A program made the translations under genes and the position numbers. From Rhodoferax sp. (GTDB lineage Bacteria; Pseudomonadota; Gammaproteobacteria; Burkholderiales; Burkholderiaceae_C), in contig JAGRPL010000006.1 in NCBI GenBank assembly GCA_019449595.1, positions 62,001 to 126,000 on the forward strand: a stretch of 64,000 bases of DNA. Direction: 5' to 3'. The notes under the pieces are model-generated. The model worked only from the letters and a program-made list of their open reading frames with translations, was not told the DNA's origin and did not search any database. Positions 27,252-38,295 of the stretch are shown here, piece after piece. How positions within the stretch are numbered: the first letter of the stretch is position 1; each line of letters opens with the position of its first letter.

Positions 27252-28885
27252 CAAAGCATGGGCATTTCGCCCCCGGACGCCAGGGTGGCATCACCAGTTG
27301 CCTGCCTGGGAGGCAGGGCAATCATGCAGTCGGTGGTGAGGATCAGGCTGGCAATGGATGCGGCATTCTGTAGGGCAAGCCGCGTGACTTTGGCGGGGTC
27401 TATCACCCCCATTTGCAACAGGTCGCCATACGTGCGGGTGGCTGCGTTGTAGCCAAAGGATGGGTCGCTCGACTCATCTACCCGGTTCAGGATGACCGAG
27501 GGTTCATCTCCCGCATTGCCGACAATGCAGCGCAGGGGCGCCTCCAGCGCGCGTGCCACCAAGCGGATGCCCGATGTCTCGTCCAGATTGCTGCCCGCCA
27601 ATCCGGACAGCACACGGCGAGCCCGCAGCAAAGCAACGCCGCCACCCGGAACGATGCCCTCTTCGACAGCTGCCCGTGTGGCGTGCAAGGCATCTTCCAC
27701 CCGCAGCTTGCGCTCCTTGAGTTCTGTTTCGGTTGCGGCGCCGACCTTGATCAGGGCCACTCCACCAGCGAGCTTGGCGGCGCGTTCGTCCAGCTTTTCG
27801 CGGTCGTAGTCGCTGGTAGCCGACGCGCGCTCCTTGTGGATGGTGGCGATGCGCTCCTGAATGGCTGCGGGCGACCCGGCACCGCCGATCAGCGTGGTGT
27901 TTTCCTTGCCGACTTCGGCGCGCGCTGCGCGGCCCAGGTCGGCATACTGAACCTTGGCCAACGGCAAGCCAACTTCCTCGCTGACGACGCGACCGCCGGT
28001 GAGTATGGCAATGTCCTGCAGCATGGCTTTGCGGCGATCCCCGAAACCGGGGGCCTTCACGGCACAGGTCTTCAGCGAACCCCGCATCGTGTTGATCACG
28101 AGTGCCGCCAGTGAATCGTTGTCAATTTCCTCGGCGATCACCAGCAGGGGGCGTCCGGACTTGACGACCTCTTCCAGCAACGGCAACAGGTCTTTCAGTG
28201 ACGACAGCCGGCCATCGCACAGCAGGACTGCAACGTCTTGCAGCACGGCGCTCTGGCGCTCTGCATTGTTGATGAAATAGGGAGAAAGAAATCCGCGGTC
28301 GAACTGCAGGCCTTCCACGATTTCCAGAACACTGACCAGTCCGGACCCGTCCTCGATGGAAACGGCGCCCTCACGGCCGACCTTGTCAATGGCATCGGCT
28401 AGGAGATCGCCGATGGAGCGGTCATTGTTGGCCGAAATGGCCGCCACATGCGCTATCTCCTGGGACGACGCACAGGGTCTGGCCATGTGCTTGAGCTCGG
28501 TTACCACGGCCTGGATGGCCTGCTCGATGCCACGCTTCAAGTCCATCGGGTTCATGCCGCCTGCCAGGTAGCGCAAACCTTCGTGGATCATGCCGTGGGC
28601 CAGCACGGTGGCCGTAGTGGTTCCATCCCCGGCCATTTCGCTGGTGCGGGCGGCCACCTCGCGCAGTAGCTGCGCACCCATGTTCTCGAACCGGTTTTCA
28701 AGCTCCACCGACCGGGCGACAACCACCCCGGAATTGACAATCTGTGGCGGACCGAACTCCCGCTCCAGAATGACGGTTCGTCCCCGTGGCCCCAGCGTCA
28801 CTCGCACGGCGTCCGCCAATGCATCCACACCCCGGCGGATATGGTCGCGTGCGGAGTCGTGAAAGACCAGTTGTTTGGCGGGCAT
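27251..28885 (-). CDS. Second GroEL-type chaperonin without an adjacent groES
   Basis: The protein has 544 residues and is colinear with GroEL. The ATP site is intact (TLGPRGRTV, then [13 protein letters not shown] with the catalytic Asp), as are [18 protein letters not shown] and [10 protein letters not shown]. It differs from housekeeping GroEL in lacking the C-terminal GGM repeats (tail [14 protein letters not shown]) and in having no groES partner nearby. ATG 28885 ([10 protein letters not shown]) matches the conserved start. An Fnr/FixK-type site is centred 61.5 bases upstream. A special-purpose chaperonin for low-oxygen or stress conditions is likely. Confidence 0.9.
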   Translation of the reverse strand: MPAKQLVFHDSARDHIRRGVDALADAVRVTLGPRGRTVILEREFGPPQIVNSGVVVARSVELENRFENMGAQLLREVAARTSEMAGDGTTTATVLAHGMIHEGLRYLAGGMNPMDLKRGIEQAIQAVVTELKHMARPCASSQEIAHVAAISANNDRSIGDLLADAIDKVGREGAVSIEDGSGLVSVLEIVEGLQFDRGFLSPYFINNAERQSAVLQDVAVLLCDGRLSSLKDLLPLLEEVVKSGRPLLVIAEEIDNDSLAALVINTMRGSLKTCAVKAPGFGDRRKAMLQDIAILTGGRVVSEEVGLPLAKVQYADLGRAARAEVGKENTTLIGGAGSPAAIQERIATIHKERASATSDYDREKLDERAAKLAGGVALIKVGAATETELKERKLRVEDALHATRAAVEEGIVPGGGVALLRARRVLSGLAGSNLDETSGIRLVARALEAPLRCIVGNAGDEPSVILNRVDESSDPSFGYNAATRTYGDLLQMGVIDPAKVTRLALQNAASIASLILTTDCMIALPPRQATGDATLASGGEMPML

Positions 28886-28939
28886 GGCTGAATATCCACT
28901 CGATTTGTGCAAATGCTAGGTCAATCGACGGGGCCGGTT

Positions 28940-28953
28940 TTGACAATACGCAA
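28940..28953 (-). promoter_or_regulatory. Fnr/FixK-type site upstream of the GroEL-like gene
   Basis: In the direction of the gene the site reads TTGCG-TATT-GTCAA, a good match to the FixK-type consensus TTG(A/C)-N6-(T/G)CAA. The centre is 61.5 bases before ATG 28885. A TAGCAT hexamer lies 21 bases downstream, about where a -10 element is expected if the site is centred near -41.5. Confidence 0.65.
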
Positions 28954-28993
28954 CCGCGAAGATGGCTGGCGCCGTGGGCTTTTTTCCCATTCC

Positions 28994-29413
28994 TCACTCT
29001 GCCGATTTGCGTGCCTTCTCGATGGCGTACTTGAGCTGCTCCAGCGAGGTGGCAAATGCGGCCTTGAGTTGTTGCCTGGTGTCTTCCGTGGCAGCCTTCA
29101 AGGCGGTCAGCCGTTGCTGGGCGTCACGCAATTCGGTTTCCATTTTCTCGATATCGGCCTGCAGGCTGGCGCTGGTCTCGCGCCCGACCTTGGCTGCCTG
29201 CGCCTTGAGATTCGCAACCATGGTGCCCAATTCGTCGAGGTCTTTTTGCGCTTCCTGTGTGAACGCGGCGCGCTCCTTGGCGGACGGGTCGGCCTGCGCC
29301 GCCGGCGCGGGGGGCTTCTCCACCTCGGGCAAGGCGGGCTTGAACCTGTCGCATGCAGAGCAACTGATCGCCAACGCAAGCACGGCAACTACGGAGAAAG
29401 GTGAGCGTTTCAT
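28994..29413 (-). CDS. Small coiled-coil lipoprotein
   Basis: The protein has 139 residues: an export signal (MKRSPFSVVAVLALAISCSAC), a Pro/Ala-rich linker (about 25-45), and a long heptad-like helix to the end. The lipobox is imperfect, with two candidate cysteines (ISC and SAC). AAAGGA precedes ATG 29413. No family assigned. An Fnr/FixK-type site lies 67.5 bases upstream, and the gene is divergent from the nitroreductase gene. A cell-envelope role under the same control as its neighbours is inferred. Confidence 0.75.
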   Translation of the reverse strand: MKRSPFSVVAVLALAISCSACDRFKPALPEVEKPPAPAAQADPSAKERAAFTQEAQKDLDELGTMVANLKAQAAKVGRETSASLQADIEKMETELRDAQQRLTALKAATEDTRQQLKAAFATSLEQLKYAIEKARKSAE

Positions 29414-29473
29414 ATCCGTCCTTTCGGAGAGGTGCACAGACCGTTCATGGTGGGGTCCCGGTTCCGGTGCAAC

Positions 29474-29487
29474 TTGACAGAACGCAA
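29474..29487 (-). promoter_or_regulatory. Fnr/FixK-type site facing the lipoprotein gene
   Basis: Read toward the lipoprotein gene the site is TTGCG-TTCT-GTCAA. Its centre is 67.5 bases before ATG 29413. It shares the distal TTGCG and proximal GTCAA halves with the site of the GroEL-like gene. Confidence 0.6.
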
Positions 29488-29507
29488 AGGAGGCCCTGTA
29501 GCTGCCG

Positions 29508-29521
29508 TTGATTTTTGTCAA
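29508..29521 (+). promoter_or_regulatory. Fnr/FixK-type site facing the nitroreductase gene
   Basis: The site reads TTGAT-TTTT-GTCAA, nine of ten half-site positions matching the Fnr consensus TTGAT-N4-ATCAA. It covers the first in-frame ATG (29521) of the nitroreductase frame, which favours the later GTG start at 29584. Centre to GTG is 69.5 bases. Confidence 0.7.
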
Positions 29522-29583
29522 TGCATCGCTTTGTGCAAAGACGAGCCTTGCGCGTTGACTTGCTTGTTGCAGTGGGAGGAACC

Positions 29584-30255
29584 GTGGATACGTTGACCAA
29601 AATGGCGCTGGGTTTGTTGGGGTACCTTACACCGAAGCCTCCGTCCGGAGAGTCCCAACCCGTGGTGGCCTTGCCGCCGGCGGAGACGACGGGCGGCTTG
29701 CCCTTGATGGAGGCCTTGCGCAGGCGCCGCTCGGAGCGCCGTTTTCTGCCGCGGGCGCTGGAGCCGCAGATGCTGTCCAACCTGCTGTGGGCAGCGTGTG
29801 GCATCAACCGCAGCGATGTGGGCGGGCGGACCGCGCCGTCGGCCATGAACGCCCAGGAGGTGGATGTGTACCTGGCCCTGCCGCAGGGCCTGTACCGCTA
29901 CGACCCCGGGCACCATGGCTTGCAGCGTCGGGTGGAACAGGACGTCCGGCGGGCGACCGGGTACCAGGACTTTGTGGACGATGCACCGCTGGATCTCATC
30001 TTTGTGGCGGACCATGCGCGCATGAAGCTGGTGCCCGCGTCCAAGCGGGAGGCCTATGCCTCGGTTGCGGCGGGTGCGATGGCGCAGAACATCGCGCTCT
30101 ACTGTGCGTCGGCAGGGCTGGTGGGGGTGGTCCGGGCCTGGTTTGATCGCACCGCCCTGACCCAGGCCATGGGCCTCGGTCCGGATGAACAAATTTTGCT
30201 GTCACAGACGGTGGGGTTCCCCGGGGCTGACATCCCGGAGACCAAAGCGGATTGA
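29584..30255 (+). CDS. Nitroreductase-family flavoprotein (SagB/ThcOx-like)
   Basis: The protein has about 223 residues from GTG 29584. The nitroreductase fold is shown by ALRRRRSERRF near the start, LLWAACGINRSDVGGRTAPSA, and the AAGAMAQNIALYCASAGLVGVV helix, typical of FMN enzymes that use NAD(P)H. Substrate is unknown. Start choice: GGGAGGA lies just before GTG 29584, while the upstream ATG 29521 lies inside an Fnr/FixK-type site and has no ribosome site. It is convergent with the acyl carrier protein gene. Confidence 0.75.
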   Translation: MDTLTKMALGLLGYLTPKPPSGESQPVVALPPAETTGGLPLMEALRRRRSERRFLPRALEPQMLSNLLWAACGINRSDVGGRTAPSAMNAQEVDVYLALPQGLYRYDPGHHGLQRRVEQDVRRATGYQDFVDDAPLDLIFVADHARMKLVPASKREAYASVAAGAMAQNIALYCASAGLVGVVRAWFDRTALTQAMGLGPDEQILLSQTVGFPGADIPETKAD

Positions 30256-30285
30256 TTTGCGGACCCGTAGGGTGCCGCGGTGGGG

Positions 30286-30534
30286 TCAGCCCGGCAGTCG
30301 GGCCCGCAAGTAGGCCATCACATCGTTCAGGGTGACGAGTTGCCCGTAGTCCGACTCTGCAATGTCTACCTTCAGCCGCTGACTGAGCCCGATCAGGAAA
30401 TTGAGCCAGTCCATCGAATCCAGATCCACCTGCAGGCGCAAGGGCCGGCTGTCGCGCAGCGATGCTGTATCCACTTCCGGTGCGATGGACTGGAGCGTGG
30501 CGCACACGACGGTGCGCAGTTCGGAATCGTTCAT
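30286..30534 (-). CDS. Acyl carrier protein
   Basis: An 82-residue carrier protein with the phosphopantetheine attachment Ser40 in LDSMDW (classic DSL is DSM here), acidic helices and hydrophobic C-terminus. It is not the housekeeping AcpP: it lies 37 bases after an E2 acyltransferase gene, in a 2-oxo acid dehydrogenase operon. A carrier for an acyl group made by this operon is possible but inferred. Confidence 0.82.
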   Translation of the reverse strand: MNDSELRTVVCATLQSIAPEVDTASLRDSRPLRLQVDLDSMDWLNFLIGLSQRLKVDIAESDYGQLVTLNDVMAYLRARLPG

Positions 30535-30571
30535 GGGCGGGCGTCTCGGGTGGGGTGACGGATGTGCTGGA

Positions 30572-31696
30572 TCAGGGTAACAGGGTTTCGGGCTGGCGCA
30601 GGCACTCACGCAGCTCTGCGAGGAAGAGGGCTCCGCGATGGCCATCGGATACGCGGTGGTCGGCGGCCAGGCTGGCGGTGACGGTCGGCATGGCGCAGAG
30701 CGTGTCATCCGGCCCCACCCACGGCCGTCGGGCGATGTTGCCAAAGCCAACCAGCGCTACCTGGGGCGGGTAGATAACCCCCATTACGGCTTCCACGCCC
30801 TGGTCCCCGAGGTTGGTCACGGTGATGCAGGCGTCGGACATTTCGGAACTGCGCAGCGACCCGGCGCGCGCGCGCTTGACGAGGTCGGCCAGATCCTGCA
30901 TCAGCGCGCCCAGCGGCCGGCTGTCGACGTCGTGCAGGGCCGGGGCAATCAGACCCCCCTGTCGCAGGGCAATGGCCACGCCGATGTGCACGGCAGTGGC
31001 AGGCTTGAACTCTCCGTTCTGGAACAGGCCGTTGAATTCCGGGTATTGTTTGAGCGTCAGCGCCACGGCCTTCAGTTGCAGCACGGCCATCAATACCCGT
31101 TCGGTGATGGGACGCTCCGCGTTGTGTTCTTCTAGCCATTGCTGGGTCCGCTGCATGGGAATGGTCTCCAGCAGGTAGTAATGGGGGATCTCGCGTTTGG
31201 ACCGGCTCATGGCCGCCGCAATGGTCTGGCGCATGGCCAGGGTGCGATCATCTGGCGTGGTGGCCTGCTTTCTGTCAGCGGCTGCGGCTTCAGTTGCAGC
31301 CCGCTCCACGTCGGACAGCGTGATGGCACTGTCCGGTCCGCTGCCGGTCAATGTGGACAAGGCCACGCCCAGGGCCTGCGCCTTCCGGCGCGCGGCGGGA
31401 CTGACGTGCTGGCGTGGGGTGGCTGCCACGGCCGGAACCGGCTCCGGGCCGGCATGCTCGCCGGGGGCCCGCATCATTGCCAATACGGCCCCCACTGGCA
31501 CTTTGGTGCCGGGTTGCACCCGCAACTCCTGCACGGTGCCGTCTTGCCAGATCTCGATGTCGATGGCTGCCTTGGATGTGTCCACGACGGCCACGACCTG
31601 GCCCTTGTGCACGCTGTCGCCGGGCGCCACCTTCCATTCCAGCAGCGTGCCCTCGTCCATGTCGGCCCCCAGCGAGGGCAGCTTGAATTCAAACAT
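30572..31696 (-). CDS. 2-oxo acid dehydrogenase E2, dihydrolipoamide acyltransferase
   Basis: The protein has 374 residues. One lipoyl domain (residues 1-75; lipoyl Lys in DTSKAAID), an Ala/Pro-rich linker, a short E1/E3-binding domain ([13 protein letters not shown], about 105-140), and a catalytic domain with the His motif ADHRVSDG near residue 341. It transfers an acyl group, probably acetyl, to CoA. ATG 31696 overlaps the E1 beta end by eight bases. No E3 gene is present in the cluster. Confidence 0.9.
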   Translation of the reverse strand: MFEFKLPSLGADMDEGTLLEWKVAPGDSVHKGQVVAVVDTSKAAIDIEIWQDGTVQELRVQPGTKVPVGAVLAMMRAPGEHAGPEPVPAVAATPRQHVSPAARRKAQALGVALSTLTGSGPDSAITLSDVERAATEAAAADRKQATTPDDRTLAMRQTIAAAMSRSKREIPHYYLLETIPMQRTQQWLEEHNAERPITERVLMAVLQLKAVALTLKQYPEFNGLFQNGEFKPATAVHIGVAIALRQGGLIAPALHDVDSRPLGALMQDLADLVKRARAGSLRSSEMSDACITVTNLGDQGVEAVMGVIYPPQVALVGFGNIARRPWVGPDDTLCAMPTVTASLAADHRVSDGHRGALFLAELRECLRQPETLLP

Positions 31697-32660
31697 GCAG
31701 CACCCCTTTGACGGCCGCCACAATGTCGGGAACCTGGGGCAGTGCCGCATCTTCCAGGTGCTTGGCATAGGGGATGGGGACTTCCTGGCTGCAGACGCGA
31801 GCCACGGGGGCATCCAGCTCATAGAAGCATTCTTCCATGATGCGCGCCATGATCTCGCCGGCCAGGCTGCCGGTCTTCCAGCCTTCGTCCACCACCACGG
31901 CGCGGTGCGTCTTGCGCAGCGAGGCGGTGAGCGCTGCGGTGTCCAGCGGGCGCAGCACGCGCAGGTCGAGTACTTCCACGTCCATGCCCTCACCTGCCAG
32001 CTGTTCAGCGGCCTGCAAGGCCTTGGGCAGACTGCCGCCATAGGTCACGAGGGTGAGCTGTGTTCCGGTGCGCCGCACCGCGGCATGGCGGATGTCGCAG
32101 CGCCAGTCGCCAGGCAGTTCACCTTCCAGGTTGTAGAGCTGGGCGTGCTCAAAGATCACCACTGGGTCGGGGTCGGCCAGGGCCGCGCCCAGCATGCCCC
32201 GCGCATCGCCTATTGTTGCGGGGGCCAGCACGCGGATGCCGGGCACATGCGCGTACCAGTTCTCCAGACTGTGCGAATGCTGGGCCGCCAGCTGGCGGCC
32301 GGCGCCGGTAGCCATGCGCACGACCAGCGGAACGGAGAACTGGCCCCCCGACATGTGGCGCAGTGTGGCGGCCGTGTTGACGATGGCGTCCAGGGCCAGC
32401 AGGCTGAAGTTCACCGTCATGACCTCCACAATGGGCCGCATGCCCCCCAGCGCAGCGCCCACCCCGGCGCCGACAAAGCCCAGCTCCGACAGTGGCGTGT
32501 CGCGGATGCGCTCCGGCCCAAACGTCTCCAGCAGGCCCTTGGAGACGGCGTAGCTGCCGCCATAGCGGCCCACGTCCTCACCCATCAGAAAAACGCGGGG
32601 GTCGGCGGCGAGTGCTTCCTGCAATGCCTGCCGCAGGGCTTCACGGTAAGTGATCTTCAT
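31689..32660 (-). CDS. 2-oxo acid dehydrogenase E1 beta subunit
   Basis: The protein has 323 residues ([19 protein letters not shown]). It shows [12 protein letters not shown], the [18 protein letters not shown] segment and the transketolase C-terminal domain with [14 protein letters not shown]. Together with E1 alpha it decarboxylates a 2-oxo acid with thiamine diphosphate. Pyruvate or acetoin is most likely from overall similarity, but substrate is not proven. It overlaps E1 alpha by four bases and E2 by eight. Confidence 0.9.
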   Translation of the reverse strand: MKITYREALRQALQEALAADPRVFLMGEDVGRYGGSYAVSKGLLETFGPERIRDTPLSELGFVGAGVGAALGGMRPIVEVMTVNFSLLALDAIVNTAATLRHMSGGQFSVPLVVRMATGAGRQLAAQHSHSLENWYAHVPGIRVLAPATIGDARGMLGAALADPDPVVIFEHAQLYNLEGELPGDWRCDIRHAAVRRTGTQLTLVTYGGSLPKALQAAEQLAGEGMDVEVLDLRVLRPLDTAALTASLRKTHRAVVVDEGWKTGSLAGEIMARIMEECFYELDAPVARVCSQEVPIPYAKHLEDAALPQVPDIVAAVKGVLHV

Positions 32661-33645
32661 GCCACCTCCTGCGGTGTGTGGACATCCTGCAGCAGGGCAC
32701 TGACCGGTTCCGGCTCGGCGGCCTCGGCAAAGGCCACGGCATCGGCCACCTCCGCTTCGGCCTGCGCGTCCAGTGCCAGAAAATCGTCCTCGGTCAGCTG
32801 GCCCGCCGCCTTGAGCTGCGCCGTGAAGCTGTGGATGGGCCCCCGCTGTTTCCACTGCTCCACCTCGGCCTTGTCGCGGTACAGGTCGGGGTCGAACATG
32901 GAGTGGGCGCGAAAGCGGTAGGTGGCGTATTCCACGAAGGCTGGTCCGTTTCCGGCGCGCACCTGCTGTGCCGCCTGCACGGTGGTGGCGTGCACCGCGC
33001 GCACATCCATGCCGTCGACCTTGAAGGTGGGCACCCTGTAGCTGGCGGCCTTGGCGCACAGGTCGGTCTGGGATTCCGAGCGGTCCAGCGCGGTGCCCAT
33101 GGCATACAGGTTGTTTTCGCAGCAGAACAGCACGGGTAGTTGCCACAGCGCTGCTAGATTCATGGACTCGTGGAACGCACCCTCGGCCATCGCGCCCTCG
33201 CCAAAGAAGCAGGCCGTCACACGCGGGATGCCTTGCAACTTGTCTGCCAGCGCCAGCCCTGCCGCCAGTGGCAGACCCCCGCCGACAATGGCGTTGCCGC
33301 CATAAAAACGCCGTTTGGCGTCGAACAGGTGCATGGACCCACCGTGGCCACGGCAGCACCCTGCGGCCTTGCCATACATCTCGGCCATGATGGCGCGCAT
33401 GGGGATGGCGCGCATCAGGGCGTGGGCATGTTCGCGGTAGGTGGCCAGCACGTTGTCGTCGGCAGCCAGTGCGTTCACAGCCCCCACGGCACAGGCCTCC
33501 TCACCAATGTAGAGATGCAGGAAGCCGCGGATCTTGCCGGCGCCATAAACCTCGGCACATTTTTCTTCCATGCGGCGGACGCGCAGCATGTCCGCCAGCA
33601 GCTGTCGCGCGTGCGTGGCGCTGTCTGGGGCAGATTTCCGGGCGT

Positions 33646-33649
<4 letters not shown>
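32657..33649 (-). CDS. 2-oxo acid dehydrogenase E1 alpha subunit
   Basis: The protein has 330 residues. The thiamine diphosphate motif is [31 protein letters not shown] in outline (GEGA...ENN), and [15 protein letters not shown] and [11 protein letters not shown] are typical of pyruvate/acetoin dehydrogenase E1 alpha. It overlaps the acetyl-CoA synthetase gene by four bases (ATGA) at its 5' end and E1 beta by four bases at its 3' end, so the operon is tightly coupled. Confidence 0.9.
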
Positions 33650-35409
<1,760 letters not shown>

Positions 35410-35461
35410 GGTGTGCTCCTTGAAGTACACCCATTGTTTCCCCGCGTTCGCCGTCTGTTTT

Positions 35462-35475
35462 TTGATAATTCGCAA
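35462..35475 (-). promoter_or_regulatory. Fnr/FixK-type site upstream of the acetyl-CoA synthetase operon
   Basis: In the direction of the operon the site reads TTGCG-AATT-ATCAA. The centre is 59.5 bases before ATG 35409. An AACAAT hexamer lies 23 bases downstream, the spacing of a -10 element behind a site at -41.5. Confidence 0.7.
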
Positions 35476-35553
35476 CGCGGGGGAATCTGATGTCCGGCCA
35501 CGGACCAAACAGCGTTGCGACTGGCCGGCAGGGGGAGAGCCCCCCAGGCCCCG

Positions 35554-36252
35554 TTATTCGTTGTTGCCGCCCACGATGCCCAGGATCGCAAGCAGGGACT
35601 GGAACACGTTGTACAGACTGAGGTATACGCCCAGGGTGGCCGTGATGTAGTTGATTTCGTGGCCGTCCTGGACACGTTTGAGGTCGTGCAGGATGAAGGC
35701 CGAGAAAATGCCCACCGACAGGACCGACAGCGTGAGCACCAATGCGCTGGACTGGATGAAGATGTTGGCAACACCCACGGCCAGCAGGCCGATGACGCCT
35801 ACAAACAGCCATTTGCCCATGGCGGACACATCGCGCTTGATGACGGTGGACAGTGTCGCCATGCCCAGGAAGATGGCGCCCGTACCGGCAAAGGCCGTCA
35901 TGATCAGGCCCGCGCCGTTGGACAGGCCCAGTACCGTACCCACCAGACGCGACAGCATCAGGCCCATGAAGAAAGTGAACGCCAGCAGCACCGGCACGCC
36001 CGCGGCGGAGTTCTTGGTTTTCTCAATGGCGAACATGAGGCCAAAGGCGCCCGCCATGAAGACCACTAGGCTGACCATGGGCGACAGGGCCCGGGTGATG
36101 CCGGTGCTCACGCCGAGCCAGGCGCCCAGCACCGTGGGCACCATGGAGAGGGCCAACAGCCAGTAGGTGTTGCGCAGCACGCGGTTGCGCTCGGCCGCGG
36201 AGGCGCCCAGGGTTCGCGGGGCCGTGCCGTAGGTTTGCAGGGAGGTGTTCAT
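35554..36252 (-). CDS. Bax inhibitor-1/YccA-family membrane protein
   Basis: The protein has 232 residues and about seven membrane helices. Family marks include VLRNTYWLLALSMVPTVLGAWLG near the start and, at the end, FILHDLKRVQDG..INYITATLGVYLSLYNVFQSLLAILG, with the paired acidic residues of the pH-sensing core. Bacterial members are calcium-leak channels or modulators of membrane protease FtsH; the actual role here is unknown. It seems to be a single gene. Confidence 0.92.
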   Translation of the reverse strand: MNTSLQTYGTAPRTLGASAAERNRVLRNTYWLLALSMVPTVLGAWLGVSTGITRALSPMVSLVVFMAGAFGLMFAIEKTKNSAAGVPVLLAFTFFMGLMLSRLVGTVLGLSNGAGLIMTAFAGTGAIFLGMATLSTVIKRDVSAMGKWLFVGVIGLLAVGVANIFIQSSALVLTLSVLSVGIFSAFILHDLKRVQDGHEINYITATLGVYLSLYNVFQSLLAILGIVGGNNE

Positions 36253-36305
36253 GGTGTTTCCTTTCTAGTGGATGGAACAGGGAAAAAGCGGGGTTGTGGG
36301 GGCGG

Positions 36306-37070
36306 TCAGGCGCTTTGGGGTCCGGGCGCCCGGTGGGCCAGCCGTTTGCCGCGGGCCCGGATGTTGAGCGCTTCTACCGCCAGCGAGAACGCCATGGCGC
36401 CGTAGAGATAGCCCTTGGGGATGTGCAGGCCAAAGGCTTCACCGGTGAGCGCCATGCCCACCATGACGAGGAAGGCCAGCGCCAGCACCTTGACCGAAGG
36501 GTGGCGGTCGACGAAGTCGCCAATGGGCTTGGCGGCTACCAGCATCACACCTACGGCGGTCACGACGGCGGCCACCATGACGCCGAGCTGGTCCACCATG
36601 CCCACCGCGGTGATCACCGAGTCCAGCGAGAACACGACGTCGATGATGGCAATCTGCCCAATGATGGTCCAGAACAATTTGTGTCCGGCGGCCTGGAGGG
36701 TGGCGCGGTTGGTGGTGGGGGGGCCGTCCTCCTCCCGCGCTTCCACTTCCACAAAAATCTCATGCGAGGCCTTGTAGAGCAGGAACAGGCCGCCAGCCAG
36801 CAGCACCAGGTCGCGGCCGCTGAAACCTTGGCCAAACACGGTGAACAGGTCGGCCTTCAGGCCCATGACCCAGCTCAGTGAGAACAGCAGCAGCAGGCGC
36901 GAGACCATGGCAAAACCCAGGCCCAGCCGGCGCGCCTTGTCGCGCAGTTCTTGCGGCAGGCGGCCCACCAGGATGGAGATAAAGATGATGTTGTCCACGC
37001 CCAAGACGATCTCCAGGGCGGTCAGCATGCCGAAGGCAAGCCAGATATTCGGGTCGACAAGAAATTCCAT
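36306..37070 (-). CDS. TerC-family integral membrane protein
   Basis: The protein has 254 residues and about seven helices, with the acidic motifs LEIVLGVDNIIFISIL and VDVVFSLDSVITAVG that mark TerC proteins. These have been linked to tellurite resistance and manganese export/metallation at membranes. It starts 138 bases from the divergent NhaR-like gene; the palindrome between them could serve both genes. Confidence 0.92.
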   Translation of the reverse strand: MEFLVDPNIWLAFGMLTALEIVLGVDNIIFISILVGRLPQELRDKARRLGLGFAMVSRLLLLFSLSWVMGLKADLFTVFGQGFSGRDLVLLAGGLFLLYKASHEIFVEVEAREEDGPPTTNRATLQAAGHKLFWTIIGQIAIIDVVFSLDSVITAVGMVDQLGVMVAAVVTAVGVMLVAAKPIGDFVDRHPSVKVLALAFLVMVGMALTGEAFGLHIPKGYLYGAMAFSLAVEALNIRARGKRLAHRAPGPQSA

Positions 37071-37137
37071 GGCTATAGGGGCCGTTCACCGGCCGTAATG
37101 GGATCAGGCGTTGAAGGTAATGGAATTCACTATTTTG

Positions 37138-37153
37138 GTAAATTCGAATTTAC
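37138..37153. promoter_or_regulatory. Perfect 16-base palindrome between terC-like and nhaR-like genes
   Basis: The sequence GTAAATTCGAATTTAC is identical to its reverse complement. It lies in the AT-rich divergent region, 55 bases before the NhaR-like ATG. A further partial copy, ATTCGAA, occurs about 20 bases on. It is a likely operator for the LysR-type protein encoded next to it. Confidence 0.55.
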
Positions 37154-37207
37154 ATAGCATTCAATTCGAAAAAACCGCATAGTTAGACCTTTCACAAGGA
37201 CCGTTGC

Positions 37208-38104
37208 ATGAACTTCAAGCACCTGTATTACTTCTGGGCGACCGCCAAGGCAGGGGGCATCGTGCGGGCGGGCGAGCAACTGCACATCTCGCCGCAAACC
37301 CTGTCTGGCCAGATCAAGTTGCTGGAAGCGCGTCTGGGGTGCGCCCTGTTTCGCAAGACCGGCCGCCGGCTGGAATTGACCGACGACGGCCGCATCGCCC
37401 TGCGGTACTCGGACCAGATCTTTGCGCTGGGCAGCGAACTGGAGGCGGCGCTGGGGCGTTCCCGTGACGAGACCCAAGCCCTCACGTTCCGCGTGGGCCT
37501 GGCCGACGCGATTCCCAAGGCCATCGCCTACCGCTTGCTGGAACCTGCGCTGACGGTGAGCACGCCTGTGCGGCTGATCTGCCATGAAGGCAAGCTGCAA
37601 GACCTGCTGGCGCAGTTGTCGGTCCACCGGCTGGACCTGGTGATTGCCGACGAGGCCATGAGCAAGCGCACCAGTGTCAAGGCCTTCAGCCACCGGCTGG
37701 GTACCACCAGCATGGCATTTTTTGCCACGGCCCAGCTGGCATCCACCCTGCAGGACGCATTTCCCCAGTGCCTGGACCAAGCCCCCATGCTGATCCAGGG
37801 GCGGGCGTCGGCCATGCGCCAGCGGCTGGATCTGTGGTTGTCCGAGCGGGGGCTGCGGCCCCAACCGGTGGGGGAGTTCGACGATGCCGCGCTGATGAAA
37901 GCCTTTGGCCGTGAAGGACGCGGGGTGTTCATGTCGCCCAGCGCGCTGGAGGACGAGATCTGCGCCCAATATGGCGTGCAGGTGATTGGCCGGACCGCGG
38001 AGCTGGTGGAGGAGTTTTTTGCCATCTCGGTCGAACGCCGCATCACCCACCCCTGCGTGGTGGCTATCACCCAGGGTGCCCGGCACCACCTTCTGAGCGC
38101 CTGA
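37208..38104 (+). CDS. nhaR: LysR-family regulator of the NhaR type
   Basis: The protein has 298 residues. The N-terminus MNFKHLYYFWATAKAGGI and HISPQTLSGQIKLLEARLG is characteristic of NhaR, the Na+/cation-responsive activator. The co-inducer half ends VVAITQGARHHLL. AAGGA lies eight bases before ATG 37208. No nhaA is present here; the partner is the divergent TerC gene, so sensing of another cation, such as manganese, is conceivable. Confidence 0.85.
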   Translation: MNFKHLYYFWATAKAGGIVRAGEQLHISPQTLSGQIKLLEARLGCALFRKTGRRLELTDDGRIALRYSDQIFALGSELEAALGRSRDETQALTFRVGLADAIPKAIAYRLLEPALTVSTPVRLICHEGKLQDLLAQLSVHRLDLVIADEAMSKRTSVKAFSHRLGTTSMAFFATAQLASTLQDAFPQCLDQAPMLIQGRASAMRQRLDLWLSERGLRPQPVGEFDDAALMKAFGREGRGVFMSPSALEDEICAQYGVQVIGRTAELVEEFFAISVERRITHPCVVAITQGARHHLLSA

Positions 38105-38135
38105 ACCGGCTCCGACCGCGTCGGGAATTGCAGTC

Positions 38136-38161
38136 AAAACGCACCTTCGTGGTGCGTTTTT
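38136..38161 (+). terminator. Rho-independent terminator after the nhaR-like gene
   Basis: A ten-base stem AAAACGCACC / GGTGCGTTTT with loop TTCGT, whose 3' arm ends in a T run. It lies 31 bases after the stop codon. Confidence 0.88.
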
Positions 38162-38295
38162 GTGTACTTTTTCCTGTTTTTTCCGAAAAAAGCCTGAATT
38201 TTTAAAAATAACCCTAAATAACCCCCTAAATCTGCCGTTACCAATCGTACGTCTAGCCAGAAAAGACACCGGAGGGGCCTGGAGCCTTACACCCA

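Noticed and set aside
28903-29539. TTTGTGCAAA at about 28904 and 29530 near two of the regulated promoters
   Set aside because: The two copies lie at different distances from the Fnr/FixK-type sites and the motif is not a perfect palindrome; chance is likely.
30572-32041. Longer E2 protein starting at 32041
   Set aside because: The extra N-terminus is the E1 beta gene read in another frame; the lipoyl domain starts at ATG 31696.
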